Source: Erysipelotrichaceae bacterium (GTDB lineage: Bacteria > Bacillota_I > Bacilli_A > Erysipelotrichales > Erysipelotrichaceae). From it: a stretch of 64,000 nt of DNA. Location: positions 62,001 to 126,000 of the forward strand of contig JAFWII010000004.1 of NCBI GenBank assembly GCA_017533785.1, given 5' to 3'. Shown one piece after another: positions 17,294 to 26,753 of the stretch (within the stretch, counting starts at the first letter, position 1; each line of letters begins with the position of its first letter). Made by a program: the position numbers and the translations under genes. The notes under the pieces are model-generated. The model was not told the DNA's origin and searched no databases. It saw only the letters and a program-made list of their open reading frames with translations.

Positions 17294-18233
17294 CGATTCC
17301 TTTGATGAACTGTTCGATATTATCGAAATAATGCGGATCCTGGTAACATCCGAACACGTGTTCGCAGTTCTTCAGCGGATAGAATTTCTTGTATCCGGCA
17401 TTGGCGTTGAACAGGTCGATGCCCATCTGGTACGGGATCGTCTTGTCGGTGTTGCTGTGAATGAACAGGACCGGGATCTTATTCCGGCTGACCGCCCGCA
17501 GGCAGTCGACGTCTTCCATCTTAAAGCCGAGCTTATCCTTCAGGATACGGTTCATATAGAAGGCATAGACCGGATAGCCGGTCGGCGCCTGTTTGCCGTA
17601 CAGAAAGCCGGTCTCATCGTAAAGATTGGTGAATGCGGAATCCGAGACCGCAAAGCGGACGTTTTCCGGCAGGGTCATGCCTAAAGCCATCAGGACAGAG
17701 GCGGCGCCCATGGAGACGCCGTACAGGCCGATCTCCGCTTCCGGATCGAGCTTGACCAAGTGGTTGATCCACTGGGCGACGTCGAGGCTCTCCTTCAGAC
17801 CAAAGGTCGTGTATTCGCCTTCAGAGTGGCCGTAGCCGCGCTGATCGATCAGAAGGATGTTGTAGCCGCGCTTGGACATCTCATACGCCTGTTTCAGCAG
17901 CAGATAGCGGTCGGTGCGGTAGCCGTGCGCCATGAGGATATAGCGGTGTCCTTCGTTCTCGCGGATCAGCACCGCGTCAAGTTTGAGACCGTCAAATGAG
18001 GTGATCGTCTGATTCTCGGTCTTTACGGAACGGAACCAGTCGACATGCTTGTCGACTTCCGCGAAATAGAGATTGCGCAGTTCTTCGGTCGTCAGGACGT
18101 CGTTGATGTCCATCTCGTCGAGATCCGGATCAGCCCGGAAGTATTTCTCGAAACCGGCTTCAACGCCCTTGCTGGCGGCCACATGGGCTGCCGCGGCGCT
18201 GAGACCGGCGAGCAGAAACAGTTTCTTTTTCAT
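17280..18233 (-). CDS. Alpha/beta hydrolase (YqkD/BAAT-like), probably membrane-anchored
   Basis: The 317-residue serine hydrolase shows the nucleophile elbow GVSMGAA, the oxyanion region MAHGYRTDRY, the strand-helix phrase LIDQRGYGHSEG and the C-terminal Asp and His (HSNTDKTIPY and CEHVFG). An uncleaved N-terminal hydrophobic stretch (LFLLAGLSAAAAHVAAS) may anchor it outside the membrane or simply be an unusual N-terminus. It directly follows valS with no gap (TAA then ATG), so it is transcribed under the valS T-box, although its substrate is unknown. Confidence 0.85.
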   Translation of the reverse strand: MKKKLFLLAGLSAAAAHVAASKGVEAGFEKYFRADPDLDEMDINDVLTTEELRNLYFAEVDKHVDWFRSVKTENQTITSFDGLKLDAVLIRENEGHRYILMAHGYRTDRYLLLKQAYEMSKRGYNILLIDQRGYGHSEGEYTTFGLKESLDVAQWINHLVKLDPEAEIGLYGVSMGAASVLMALGMTLPENVRFAVSDSAFTNLYDETGFLYGKQAPTGYPVYAFYMNRILKDKLGFKMEDVDCLRAVSRNKIPVLFIHSNTDKTIPYQMGIDLFNANAGYKKFYPLKNCEHVFGCYQDPHYFDNIEQFIKGIEEQQ

Positions 18234-20813
18234 TTAGCCCACCAGTTCTTTCTTCTTCGCTTCCAGCGTAGCCGCTGCTTCCTGGTAGCTCTTCAGCTTC
18301 GCCTTCTCTTCCTCGATCTTGGCAGCCGGGGCTTTGGCCAGGAATCCGGCATTGGAAAGGATGCCTTCGGAACGCTTGACTTCTTTGGCGAGACGTTCAA
18401 GTTCCTTGTTGATCTTCTGGATCTCGGCTTCCTTGTCGACGATCTTGTTGAGGTCGAAGATCAGTTTGCCTTCGCTCAGCGGACGGACCAGGGTCTCCCC
18501 TTCGATCTTTTCGCAGAGCGTCAGACGGCACATCTTCTCCAGCAGCGAGCGCAGCGCGTCACTGAAGGCCAGCGGGCCTTCATAGACTGCGGTCAGCGCC
18601 AGTGACGGCTTCAGGTTGTTCTCCGCCTTCAGGACACGGGTCTCCTTGATGATCTCGATCAGCTTGTCGATCGCCAGCGCGTTCTCGCGGATCTGCGGCA
18701 GTTCGATATCGAATGCCGGGTCAGCCTGCGGATACGGCGCGATCATGATCGACTCCGCGTCTTTCAGCGGCATCTTCTGGTAGATCTCCTCGGTCACGAA
18801 CGGCATGAACGGGTGCAGCATCTTCAGGATGCCGGTCAGGACGGTGTAGAGGACGGAGGCAGTCGCCTTATCCTGCAGGGAGTCTTTGGCCAGTTCGATG
18901 TAGGTGTCGCAGAAGGAGTTCCAGGTGAATTCATAGAGTTCGGTGCTCGCCAGGTTGAATTCATACTTGTTCATATGTTCGCTGACGGAGCGGACGACTT
19001 TGTTGTATTTCGCGAGGATCCAGATATCTTCCGCCTTGAGGTTCTCGAGCGAGATCTCCTTCAGGTCTTCGATATTCATCAGAACGAAGCGGGAAGCGTT
19101 CCAGATCTTGTTGATGTAGTTCCAGGTGCTGGCGATCTTGATCTCGTCGAAGCGCAGGTCGGTGCCCAGCGCGACGTCAGTCGTCAGATAGTAGCGCAGC
19201 GAGTCAGCACCGTATTTCTCGACCATGTCGAACGGATCGATGCCGTTGCCCAGGGACTTGGAGAACTTGCGGCCGAGCTTGTCACGGATCAGACCGTGGA
19301 TGACACAGTCTTTGAACGGACGCTTGCCGGTCAGCTCGAGAGCCTGGAAGGTCATACGGTTGACCCAGAACGGGATGATATCGTACCCGGTAACCAGACA
19401 GTCATTCGGGAAGTAAGCTTCCATATCGGCGGTTTTTTCCGGCCAGCCCAGCGTGGAGAACGGCCATAAGGCGCTGGAGAACCAGGTGTCGAGAACGTCT
19501 TCGTCCTGGACCCAGCCTTCTCCCTCCGGTGCTTCCATGCCGACATAGACTTCTTCACCTCTGTACCAGGCCGGGATGCGGTGACCCCACCAGAGCTGAC
19601 GGGAGATGCACCAGTCGTAGGTGATCTCCATCCAGTGGTTCATGATCTTTTCGTATCTTTCCGGAACGAAGTTGACCTTGGTATCGGCATTCTTCTGGTT
19701 CTCGAGAACGGCATCCGCGAGCGGACGCATCTTTACGAACCACTGTTTGGACAGATAGGGCTCGACCATAACGCCGGTACGCTCACTGTGGCCGACGTTG
19801 TGGGTGATCTTTTCGATGCGGATCAGAATCCCGTCTTTTTCGAGATCTTCCAGCAGTTTTTCACGGCAGGCTTCCCTGCTCATGCCGACGTACGGTCCGG
19901 CATTCTCGTTCATCGTCGCATCCGGGTTCATGACGACCACGCGCTCCAGGTTGTGGCGGTTGCCGACTTCGAAGTCGTTGGGGTCATGGGCCGGGGTGAT
20001 CTTGACGACGCCGGTGCCGAATTCCGGATCGGCATGTTCGTCGGCAATGATCGGGATCTTTCTTCCCAGGACCGGCAGGACCGCGTATTTGCCGATCAGA
20101 TGCTGGTAGCGTTCATCTTTCGGATTGACGGCAACGGCGGTATCGCCGAACAGCGTCTCCGGACGGGTGGTCGCAACATCGAGATACTGGTCTGTTCCGT
20201 CGATGAAGTATTTCAGGTGATAGAAAGCACCTTCGACATCCTTGTAGATGACTTCCTCGTTGGAAAGCGCGGTCTGGGCAGCCGGGTCCCAGTTGATGAT
20301 GCGCTCGCCGCGGTAGATCAGACCGCGGTTATAGTAATCGACGAAGACTCTCTTGACAGCGTTGTTGAGGCCTTCATCGAGGGTAAAGCGTTCCTTTTCA
20401 TAATCGACCGAAAGACCGAGTCCCGCCCACTGATCACGGATCGTATGGGCGTATTCATGGGTCCAGTCCCAGCAGGCACCTAAGAAGTTCTCACGGCCGT
20501 AGCTGTACTTGTCGATGCCCTGGTCTTTCAGCTTCTTGACGACTTTCGCCTCGGTGGCGATGGCCGCATGGTCCATGCCGGGCAGCCAGAGCACATCAAA
20601 GCCTTGCATTCTCTTATATCGAATGATGATATCCTGTATCGCGGTATCATACGCATGGCCGAGATGCAGTTTTCCGGTAACATTCGGCGGCGGGATCACG
20701 ATACAGTAGTGCGGTTTCCCGGACTGGTTATCGCTCTTGAAATAACCCTTTTCCTTCCAAATATCGTATTTCCCCTTTTCTGTCTGTAAATGGTCGTATT
20801 TATTCTCCAGCAT
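18234..20813 (-). CDS. valS: Valyl-tRNA synthetase
   Basis: This class I synthetase charges tRNA-Val. The 859 residues include the HIGH-type motif PPPNVTGKLHLGHAYD near the N-terminus, the editing domain in the middle and the KFSKSLGNG (KMSKS) loop. A C-terminal coiled-coil arm begins about 790 (EIQKINKELERLAKEV). GGAGG lies before the start. A T-box leader precedes the gene and a hydrolase gene follows without gap. Confidence 0.98.
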   Translation of the reverse strand: MLENKYDHLQTEKGKYDIWKEKGYFKSDNQSGKPHYCIVIPPPNVTGKLHLGHAYDTAIQDIIIRYKRMQGFDVLWLPGMDHAAIATEAKVVKKLKDQGIDKYSYGRENFLGACWDWTHEYAHTIRDQWAGLGLSVDYEKERFTLDEGLNNAVKRVFVDYYNRGLIYRGERIINWDPAAQTALSNEEVIYKDVEGAFYHLKYFIDGTDQYLDVATTRPETLFGDTAVAVNPKDERYQHLIGKYAVLPVLGRKIPIIADEHADPEFGTGVVKITPAHDPNDFEVGNRHNLERVVVMNPDATMNENAGPYVGMSREACREKLLEDLEKDGILIRIEKITHNVGHSERTGVMVEPYLSKQWFVKMRPLADAVLENQKNADTKVNFVPERYEKIMNHWMEITYDWCISRQLWWGHRIPAWYRGEEVYVGMEAPEGEGWVQDEDVLDTWFSSALWPFSTLGWPEKTADMEAYFPNDCLVTGYDIIPFWVNRMTFQALELTGKRPFKDCVIHGLIRDKLGRKFSKSLGNGIDPFDMVEKYGADSLRYYLTTDVALGTDLRFDEIKIASTWNYINKIWNASRFVLMNIEDLKEISLENLKAEDIWILAKYNKVVRSVSEHMNKYEFNLASTELYEFTWNSFCDTYIELAKDSLQDKATASVLYTVLTGILKMLHPFMPFVTEEIYQKMPLKDAESIMIAPYPQADPAFDIELPQIRENALAIDKLIEIIKETRVLKAENNLKPSLALTAVYEGPLAFSDALRSLLEKMCRLTLCEKIEGETLVRPLSEGKLIFDLNKIVDKEAEIQKINKELERLAKEVKRSEGILSNAGFLAKAPAAKIEEEKAKLKSYQEAAATLEAKKKELVG

Positions 20814-20829
20814 CTTACGAGATCCTCCT

Positions 20830-21046
20830 TAAATTGAAAAAACGTCCCTAAGGACGTTTTGAACGTGGTACCACCTTAATTCGCATTGCTGCCTTGATTC
20901 CTTAACGCGGAATACGGAAGGACTTACTGGAATTCGGTCCTTCAGCTCCAAGACGACTTTTCTTCCGCTGTGCGTATCCGTTTCACCTTCCCGGATATCT
21001 CTTGGTGTCACCACCGGAATACTTCCTTCTTTTCAGTGCTATGAAA
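20830..21046 (-). promoter_or_regulatory. T-box riboswitch of valS
   Basis: On the minus strand the leader has a long stem I domain and then the T-box sequence AAGGTGGTACCACG (20877-20864), which pairs with the NCCA end of uncharged tRNA. A strong terminator follows. In stem I the specifier is most likely GUC (valine) at 20957-20955, with a second GUC right behind it. Uncharged tRNA-Val should favour the antiterminator and raise valS expression. Confidence 0.92.
20837..20860 (-). terminator. T-box terminator
   Basis: AAAACGTCC, loop TTAG, GGACGTTTTTT on the minus strand. The 5' arm overlaps the antiterminator region just after the T-box sequence. Confidence 0.9.
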
Positions 21047-21048
21047 AA

Positions 21049-21077
21049 ATTATAAGGGATAGCGTTTTGTTTTACAA
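21049..21077 (-). promoter_or_regulatory. Promoter of valS
   Basis: Minus strand: TTGTAA (21077-21072), 17-base spacer, perfect TATAAT (21054-21049). It overlaps the last codons of engB, and transcription would start just before the T-box stem I. Confidence 0.7.
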
Positions 21078-21638
21078 GTCTTCCCCTGCTCCGGAAAGCT
21101 GCTTCAGAAGCTCCTGGTAGACGTCTTTCCGGCGGATATCCGTCAGGATGAAGTCTGCCTTGTCTTCTTCCAGTTCAGCAGCGATCTTGTTGACTGCCTG
21201 GATGTTCTGGTTTCTCGACTGCTTGTCCATCTTAGTGATAACGATCCTGTACGGTGTGCCCGTCTGCCGGACATAGTCCAGCATTATCCGGTCGTCCTCA
21301 CTGGGGATGCGGCGCACATCAAGCAGCAGCAGCACTTCCTTCAAAGCTTTGCGGCGCTCGAAGTACTCATTCATCATCCGCCGGTACTGCAGCTGTTCCT
21401 TCTGGGTCCGTTTGGCATAGCCGTAGCCGGGCGCGTCGACCAGCGTGAATCCTTCCGCCTGGTAGAAATTCAGCATCCGGGTCTTGCCCGGGGTCTTGCC
21501 GACATAGGCGACCTTCTGGCCGAACAGGCAGTTGATGAACGTCGATTTGCCGACGTTGCTGCGTCCGACCAGAAGATATTCCTTTTCGCTTTCCGGCCAC
21601 TGGGCTGCGCTGACAGCGCTTGTCAGAAAGCGTGTCAT
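21072..21638 (-). CDS. engB: Ribosome biogenesis GTPase EngB/YsxC
   Basis: The 188-residue small GTPase is needed for late 50S subunit assembly. G motifs are visible: G1 GRSNVGKST, G3 DAPGYGYAKR and G4 TKMDK. The gene overlaps the lon stop by four bases, the standard lon-engB order of Firmicutes, so the two are probably cotranscribed and coupled. Confidence 0.96.
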   Translation of the reverse strand: MTRFLTSAVSAAQWPESEKEYLLVGRSNVGKSTFINCLFGQKVAYVGKTPGKTRMLNFYQAEGFTLVDAPGYGYAKRTQKEQLQYRRMMNEYFERRKALKEVLLLLDVRRIPSEDDRIMLDYVRQTGTPYRIVITKMDKQSRNQNIQAVNKIAAELEEDKADFILTDIRRKDVYQELLKQLSGAGEDL

Positions 21639-23941
21639 TCGTTTACCAGGGCCTCTTTGATGATCTGATCGACTTTCTCCGCCGGTACGTAGCGGACGGT
21701 GTCCTTGACGGCCTGCGGGATATCGTCGAGATCCTTGACGTTGCCTTTCGGGATGAAGATCGTGCTGATGCCGGAACGGTGGGCTGCCAGAGATTCCTCC
21801 TTCAGTCCGCCGATCGGCAGCACATTGCCGCGCAGCGTGACTTCGCCGGTCATCGCGATATCGCTTCTGACTGCTTTGCCGGTTATCGCGGAGACCAGCG
21901 CGGTCGTGATCGTAACGCCTGCGGAAGGTCCGTCTTTCGGAACTGCGCCTTCCGGCACGTGGATATGGATATCGTTCTCTTCAAAGAACTTCATATCGAT
22001 CTTGAACTTGGATGCGTTGGCCTTGATATAGTCGAGAGCGATCTCGGTCGATTCCTTCATGACATCGCCGAGCTGACCGGTGACGACCAGTCTGCCCTTT
22101 CCCTTGAAGTAGTTGACTTCGATCGGAAGGATGTCGCCACCGAAGGAGGTGTAGGCAAGACCGGTGACGACACCGACCTGGTTCTTCTTTTCCTTGGAAC
22201 CGTAGTCGTAGATCTCGTGGCCGAGCCATTCGTTGACCAGCTTGCGGCTGACGCGGACGTTCTTCTTGCTGTCCTTGAGGATCGCCAGGACGCTCTTGCG
22301 GCACAGCGTTCCGATGACTCTTTCGAGCTGACGGACGCCGGCTTCACGGGTGTAGTGGCGGATCAGATAGGTCAGGACATCTTCCGGAAGCGTGAACTGG
22401 GAAGCTTTCAGACCGTTGGCTTCCAGCTGCTTCTTGATCAGATGGTTCTTGGCGATATTCAGTTTTTCGATCTCGGTGTAGGAACTGAGCTCGATGATCT
22501 CGAGACGGTCTCTGAGTTCGTTCGGGATATTGTCCATGTAGTTCGCAGTCGCGATGAACAGGACATCAGAAAGATCATAGGGTTCTTCGAGATAATGATC
22601 GGAGAACGCAAAGTTCTGCTCCGGGTCGAGGACTTCCAGCATGGCGCTCGAAGGATCACCCTTGTAGTCGGAGGACATCTTGTCGATCTCATCGATCAGG
22701 AAGACCGGGTTGAGCGTTCCCGCTCTCTTCATGCCCTGGATGATACGGCCCGGCATGGAGCCGAGATAGGTACGGCGGTGACCGCGGATCTCCGCTTCGT
22801 CACGCACGCCGCCCAGGGAGATCTTGACGAATTTCCGGTCAAGCGCTCTGGCAACGGATTTCGCGAGCGACGTTTTACCGACGCCCGGCGGACCGACAAG
22901 ACAGATGATCGGGCTCTTCAGGCTGTTAGTCATCTGCTTGACAGCCAGGTATTCCAGGATCCTCTCCTTGACTTTCTTCAGACCGTAGTGGTCTTCGTCC
23001 AGGATGGCGGCCGCTTTCTCGAGGTCGTCGTTGTCTTCGGAACGCTGATACCACGGGATATAGAGCAGCCATTCGAGGTAGCCGCGGATGACGCCGGCTT
23101 CCCCGCTGGCCGGGGGCAGCATCTCATAGCGGCGGAATTCCTCGTTCGCCTTCTTGACGACGGCTTCCGGATAGGGATTGTTGGCGAGCAGCTCGCGCAG
23201 ATCGTCGAGATCGCCGGCTCCGCCGTCATCGTTCAGCTCTTCCTTGATCGCCTTCAGCTTCTCACGGAGATAGTAGTCCTTCTGGCTCTCTTCGATATTG
23301 GTCTTGACCTTGGTGTTGATCTCTTCCTCGATGCGCTGGACTTCCTTCTCCTGGTTCATGATCTGGAGCATCATTTCCAGACGCTTGATGACATCCGGCT
23401 CCGCCAAGAACTTCTGCTTGTCCGCCAGTTCCACGACATGGACCTGAGCGTAGGCATCAGTCAGTTCGGAAGCGGTCAGACCGGCTTTGAAATGATCGAC
23501 CATCCGCATCGAGACGCCGCTGCGGATAAAGGACTGGGCCAGATCGTTCATCTCGCTCAGGATACGGTTGAATAAGACCGACATGCGTTTTTCATCGGAG
23601 ATCACATCGTGCAGGACTTCGATATCGGCGAACTGTACGCCGTCGACCGTCTGCAGTTCTGTCAGTTTTGCCCGTTCGAGACCGGTGAAGATCACGCGCA
23701 GATGGCTGTCGCGGCGGCGGTAGCTCTTGATGTCGCACAGCGTACCGTATTCATAGATATTGCTGCGTTCCGGGTATTCCGCTTCCAGGTCGATCTGGCT
23801 GACCACGAAGACTTTCGTGTTTTCTCTGATCGCGTGATTCACGGCGTTGACGCTGACCTCACGGCCGACTTCGACCGTTAGTTCCTGTCCGGGAAAGATC
23901 AGCGCGCCTCTTGTGCAAAGCAATGGGATATTTTTTTCCAT
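21635..23941 (-). CDS. lon: ATP-dependent protease Lon (LonA type)
   Basis: The soluble AAA+ protease degrades damaged and regulatory proteins. The 768 residues show the N-terminal substrate domain (PLLCTRGALIFPGQELTV), a coiled coil and Walker A GPPGVGKTS. The arm LDPEQNFAFSDHYLE comes next. The protease domain has the catalytic Ser in PKDGPSAG and the Lys in the IGGLKEES region. AGGGAGG lies ahead of the start. It heads the lon-engB unit. Confidence 0.98.
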   Translation of the reverse strand: MEKNIPLLCTRGALIFPGQELTVEVGREVSVNAVNHAIRENTKVFVVSQIDLEAEYPERSNIYEYGTLCDIKSYRRRDSHLRVIFTGLERAKLTELQTVDGVQFADIEVLHDVISDEKRMSVLFNRILSEMNDLAQSFIRSGVSMRMVDHFKAGLTASELTDAYAQVHVVELADKQKFLAEPDVIKRLEMMLQIMNQEKEVQRIEEEINTKVKTNIEESQKDYYLREKLKAIKEELNDDGGAGDLDDLRELLANNPYPEAVVKKANEEFRRYEMLPPASGEAGVIRGYLEWLLYIPWYQRSEDNDDLEKAAAILDEDHYGLKKVKERILEYLAVKQMTNSLKSPIICLVGPPGVGKTSLAKSVARALDRKFVKISLGGVRDEAEIRGHRRTYLGSMPGRIIQGMKRAGTLNPVFLIDEIDKMSSDYKGDPSSAMLEVLDPEQNFAFSDHYLEEPYDLSDVLFIATANYMDNIPNELRDRLEIIELSSYTEIEKLNIAKNHLIKKQLEANGLKASQFTLPEDVLTYLIRHYTREAGVRQLERVIGTLCRKSVLAILKDSKKNVRVSRKLVNEWLGHEIYDYGSKEKKNQVGVVTGLAYTSFGGDILPIEVNYFKGKGRLVVTGQLGDVMKESTEIALDYIKANASKFKIDMKFFEENDIHIHVPEGAVPKDGPSAGVTITTALVSAITGKAVRSDIAMTGEVTLRGNVLPIGGLKEESLAAHRSGISTIFIPKGNVKDLDDIPQAVKDTVRYVPAEKVDQIIKEALVNE

Positions 23942-23962
23942 AACAAATACCTCCCTTCGATG

Positions 23963-23987
23963 ATAAAAGACGCAGAGCGTCTTTTAT
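23963..23987 (-). terminator. Terminator between tig and lon
   Basis: ATAAAAGACGC, loop TCT, GCGTCTTTTAT on the minus strand. The stem is flanked by A and T runs and lies seven bases after the tig stop. Confidence 0.7.
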
Positions 23988-23993
23988 GTTTTT

Positions 23994-25298
23994 TTATTCT
24001 GTTTCTTCTTCTTCTTCTTTCTTCTCGGCTTTCTTGGCCTTGGTGCCCTTGAGGACATCCAGCGTCTTCTTGTCGCGAAGATCGCTTGTCAGGAACTCAG
24101 CCGGGAGCATGCGCTTGACGTCTTCGACGTCCATCTTGTACTGCTCCGCGAGTCTCTTGTATTCCTCATCGAGTTCAGCTTCGGTGACTTCGATATTCTC
24201 ACGGCGGCCGATCTCTTCGAGGATCAGGGACTGACGTACGCGCTTGACTGCTTCGTCATGAAGCTGGCCGCGCAGCATGTCACGGAATTTCTCATCAAAT
24301 TTGAATCCCGGAGCACTGTTCATCTGGTATGTAAACTGACGCTCATATTCGTTTACCATACCGTCCAGCTCCTGCTTGATCATGACTTCCGGAACGTCGA
24401 TGACAGCCTTTTCGTTCAGCTTGTCAAGGAGTTCATTTCTGGCCTTCATCTCGGCATCGCGCTTGCGCTGCTGGGTCAGGCCGTTTTTGATGTACTTCTT
24501 GAGTTCCTCGACGGTCGCGACTTCCGGGATGTTGAGCTCTTCGATGATCGTTTCATCGATCTCCGGCAGGACCTTGTGCTTGACTTCGTGGACCTTGACC
24601 TTGAAGACCGCGTCCTTGCCCTTTAATTCCTCGGCGTGGTAGTCTTCCGGGAATTTGACGTTGATCTCTTTTTCCTCTTCCGGGTTCATGCCGATCAGCT
24701 GTTCTTCGAAGCCCGGGATGAAGCTTCCGGAACCGATCTCCAGTTCATGGTTCTCAGCCTTGCCGCCTTCGAACGGAACACCGTCGATGGAACCTTCGTA
24801 ATCGATGACAGCGACGTCGCCGTTCTCGACTGCGCCTTCCTTGAATTCGAGTTCAGCCTTGCTTTCTCTTACTTTATCGATCTCTGCCTGGATCTCCTTT
24901 TCGGTAACGCGTACTCTGTCTTCCTTGTAGCCGAGATCCTTGTAGTCTTCGATCTGGACATCCGGCTTGACCGGGCAGATGAAGCTTAAGACCAGCTGTT
25001 CGGGATCGATCGCGTCGATGCGCAGTTCCGGACGGTCGATCAGTTCGACCTTGTGTTCTGCGACTGCGGCTTCCAGTTCACCCTGAGCGAGGTCTTCAGC
25101 GGCTTCGATCAGGATCTGTCCTTCCGGGATCTGCTTGCGGATCAGATGCTCCGGAGCCTGTCCCTTACGGAATCCTTTGACAGTGACTTTTCTTGCGAGT
25201 TTGCGGAAAGCCTTCTTCTGGGCTTCCTTCCAGGTTTCTGTATCAACCGTTGCCGTCAGCTCTGCTTTGGCATTTTCAATCTTTTTATACTCTGACAT
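23994..25298 (-). CDS. tig: Trigger factor (ribosome-associated chaperone)
   Basis: This peptidyl-prolyl isomerase and chaperone binds at the ribosome exit tunnel. The 434 residues show the N-terminal ribosome-binding domain with the signature KVTVKGFRKGQAPEHLI. The FKBP-type isomerase domain is about 150-245 (GDVAVIDYEGSIDGVPFEG), and the helical C-terminal chaperone arms close the protein. The C-terminal tail is Lys/Glu-rich. AGGAGG precedes the ATG. The tig-lon neighbourhood is common, here without clpX. Confidence 0.97.
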   Translation of the reverse strand: MSEYKKIENAKAELTATVDTETWKEAQKKAFRKLARKVTVKGFRKGQAPEHLIRKQIPEGQILIEAAEDLAQGELEAAVAEHKVELIDRPELRIDAIDPEQLVLSFICPVKPDVQIEDYKDLGYKEDRVRVTEKEIQAEIDKVRESKAELEFKEGAVENGDVAVIDYEGSIDGVPFEGGKAENHELEIGSGSFIPGFEEQLIGMNPEEEKEINVKFPEDYHAEELKGKDAVFKVKVHEVKHKVLPEIDETIIEELNIPEVATVEELKKYIKNGLTQQRKRDAEMKARNELLDKLNEKAVIDVPEVMIKQELDGMVNEYERQFTYQMNSAPGFKFDEKFRDMLRGQLHDEAVKRVRQSLILEEIGRRENIEVTEAELDEEYKRLAEQYKMDVEDVKRMLPAEFLTSDLRDKKTLDVLKGTKAKKAEKKEEEEETE

Positions 25299-25349
25299 AT
25301 AGTCCTCCTACTAACTGATTTATTATACAAGATTTATTCTTGACTGTCA

Positions 25350-25991
25350 TTATTTAATCTCTGTGCCGAACATTTTCGCGAGTTCGCCTGTGATCGCTCC
25401 GACGAGCTGGCCGCTCTCCTCCGCCTCGTAGCTGAGCGGCAGATGGGAGAAACACTTCTCCTGCAGAAGATCGATCGCGAACTGGTAGAGCGAAGGCTCG
25501 TGGAGATAGATCTCCTTCAGCTGCTTTACCGCTTCCTGATAGCCGTCGCTTTCTTCCGGCAATAGACAATAGCGGGGCACGAAACGATACTCCAGTCCGT
25601 TTTTGTTCAGCGTGAACTCCTCCGAGATCTCCTGCTCGATCAAGGCGTAGATCAGGATGTCCTTTGCCTGGGGAAGGACATCGGAAGAGAATACGTCGTC
25701 GATCAGGACCTTATGCTTGCGCAGGTTCTGGTTCGTCAGGGAATACACGGCATACATCTGGCTCTCCGCATCCCCTTTCAGCAGTTCCCGGATCTTATCT
25801 TCGTCCGGGACCTTTAAGGTGTGCTCATCATTGCTGGGGATCCGTCTTTCCATCTCTTCGAGCTTCTCTTTGAAATCCGGCGGCACATAGGGCATGCGCA
25901 GTTCGCTGCGGATCATGAACAGCGCGTCGTCGTACTGTTCATCGGCCAGCAGCTTTTCGAGATCGTTGAGTATTTCGGTGTAATAATCCAT
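25350..25991 (-). CDS. Helical protein of unknown function (DUF3196-like)
   Basis: The 213-residue acidic protein begins with paired helices (YYTEILNDLEKLLADEQYDDALFMIRSEL) that look like a tetratricopeptide unit. A strongly helical body follows, with KDILIYALIEQEI and the PLSYEAEESGQLV region near the end. The layout resembles DUF3196 proteins of Mollicutes and Erysipelotrichia, a judgement from memory. It lies upstream of tig on the same strand. No enzymatic motif is visible. Confidence 0.7.
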   Translation of the reverse strand: MDYYTEILNDLEKLLADEQYDDALFMIRSELRMPYVPPDFKEKLEEMERRIPSNDEHTLKVPDEDKIRELLKGDAESQMYAVYSLTNQNLRKHKVLIDDVFSSDVLPQAKDILIYALIEQEISEEFTLNKNGLEYRFVPRYCLLPEESDGYQEAVKQLKEIYLHEPSLYQFAIDLLQEKCFSHLPLSYEAEESGQLVGAITGELAKMFGTEIK

Positions 25992-26031
25992 GGATATATC
26001 TTAACACAAAGCGTTATTCTTTTTTCTTTTG

Positions 26032-26040
26032 TGGTAAAAT
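26032..26040 (+). promoter_or_regulatory. Extended -10 promoter of the F420-ligase-like gene
   Basis: TGGTAAAAT matches the extended -10 pattern TGnTATAAT with one mismatch and lies 18 bases ahead of the start codon at 26058, so the 5' leader would be very short. Confidence 0.5.
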
Positions 26041-26057
26041 AAGCAACGGTGATAAAT

Positions 26058-26744
26058 ATGGCAAAAGTTAAAGAAAAAGACATTTCCGTTAACGGATCAA
26101 ACTACGAGCGTCTCCCGATCAAGACCAAGGTCTTCAAGGAAGGCGATGATCTGGTCAACGATATCTACGGATATACGAAAGACCTGCTTCAGGAAGGCGA
26201 CATGTTCTTCATTTCCGAAAAGTGCGTCGCCTGCACCCAGGGACGCGCGATCCCGATGGAGAGCATCAAACCGAGCGGTCTGGCGAAGTTCCTGTCCCGC
26301 TTCGTGACCAAGACGCCGGCCGGCATCGGCCTGGGCATCCCGGAAACGATGCACTATGCGATCAAGGAATGCGGTACCGTCCGGATCCTGGCCGCCGCGG
26401 CTGCCGGCGCGATCGGCAAGCTCATCGGCAAAAAAGGCTGGTTCTACATCGTAGCCGGTCCGAAGGCCTCTTCGATCGACGGTCCGACTCCCAATACCCT
26501 GCCGCCCTACAACCATTACGTCGTTCTCGGTCCGGCTGAGCCGAACAAGGTCGCCAAGGCGATCTCCGACAAGATCGGTGTTCCGGCTTTCGTCGTCGAC
26601 ATCAACGACCTCGGCGGAAACATCCTCGGTTCCTCCGATCCTTCGATCGACAACGCGACGATCGTCAAGATCCTCAAAGACAACCCGCTGGGTCAGGATC
26701 ACGAGCAGACCCCGATGGGCATAATTCGGAAAATTAATAACTAG
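26058..26744 (+). CDS. Coenzyme F420:gamma-glutamyl ligase-like protein
   Basis: The 228-residue protein has the CofE/FbiB-type fold signature. The opening NYERLPIKTKVFKEGDDL, the phrase FFISEKCVACTQGRAIP and the GPGD-like loop regions resemble F420-0:gamma-glutamyl ligases. The long Ala/Gly stretch in the middle (AAAAAGAIGKLIGKKG) is part of the domain, not a membrane segment. These bacteria are not known to make F420, so the real role of this branch is open. The ATG at 26058 is preferred to a GTG three codons earlier. It stands with the DUF1846 gene on the + strand. Confidence 0.8.
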   Translation: MAKVKEKDISVNGSNYERLPIKTKVFKEGDDLVNDIYGYTKDLLQEGDMFFISEKCVACTQGRAIPMESIKPSGLAKFLSRFVTKTPAGIGLGIPETMHYAIKECGTVRILAAAAAGAIGKLIGKKGWFYIVAGPKASSIDGPTPNTLPPYNHYVVLGPAEPNKVAKAISDKIGVPAFVVDINDLGGNILGSSDPSIDNATIVKILKDNPLGQDHEQTPMGIIRKINN

Positions 26745-26753
26745 CAAACAGCA

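Noticed and set aside
21620-23575. A 651-codon open frame on the + strand opposite lon
   Set aside because: Its codons mirror the lon reading frame, the protein is low in hydrophobic order and Asp/Gln-rich, and no ribosome site fits. It is an antisense shadow produced by the codon use of lon.
21635-23941. The lon gene as BREX-like or phage-related Lon
   Set aside because: Full LonA layout with N-terminal domain and the usual lon-engB order shows the housekeeping protease.
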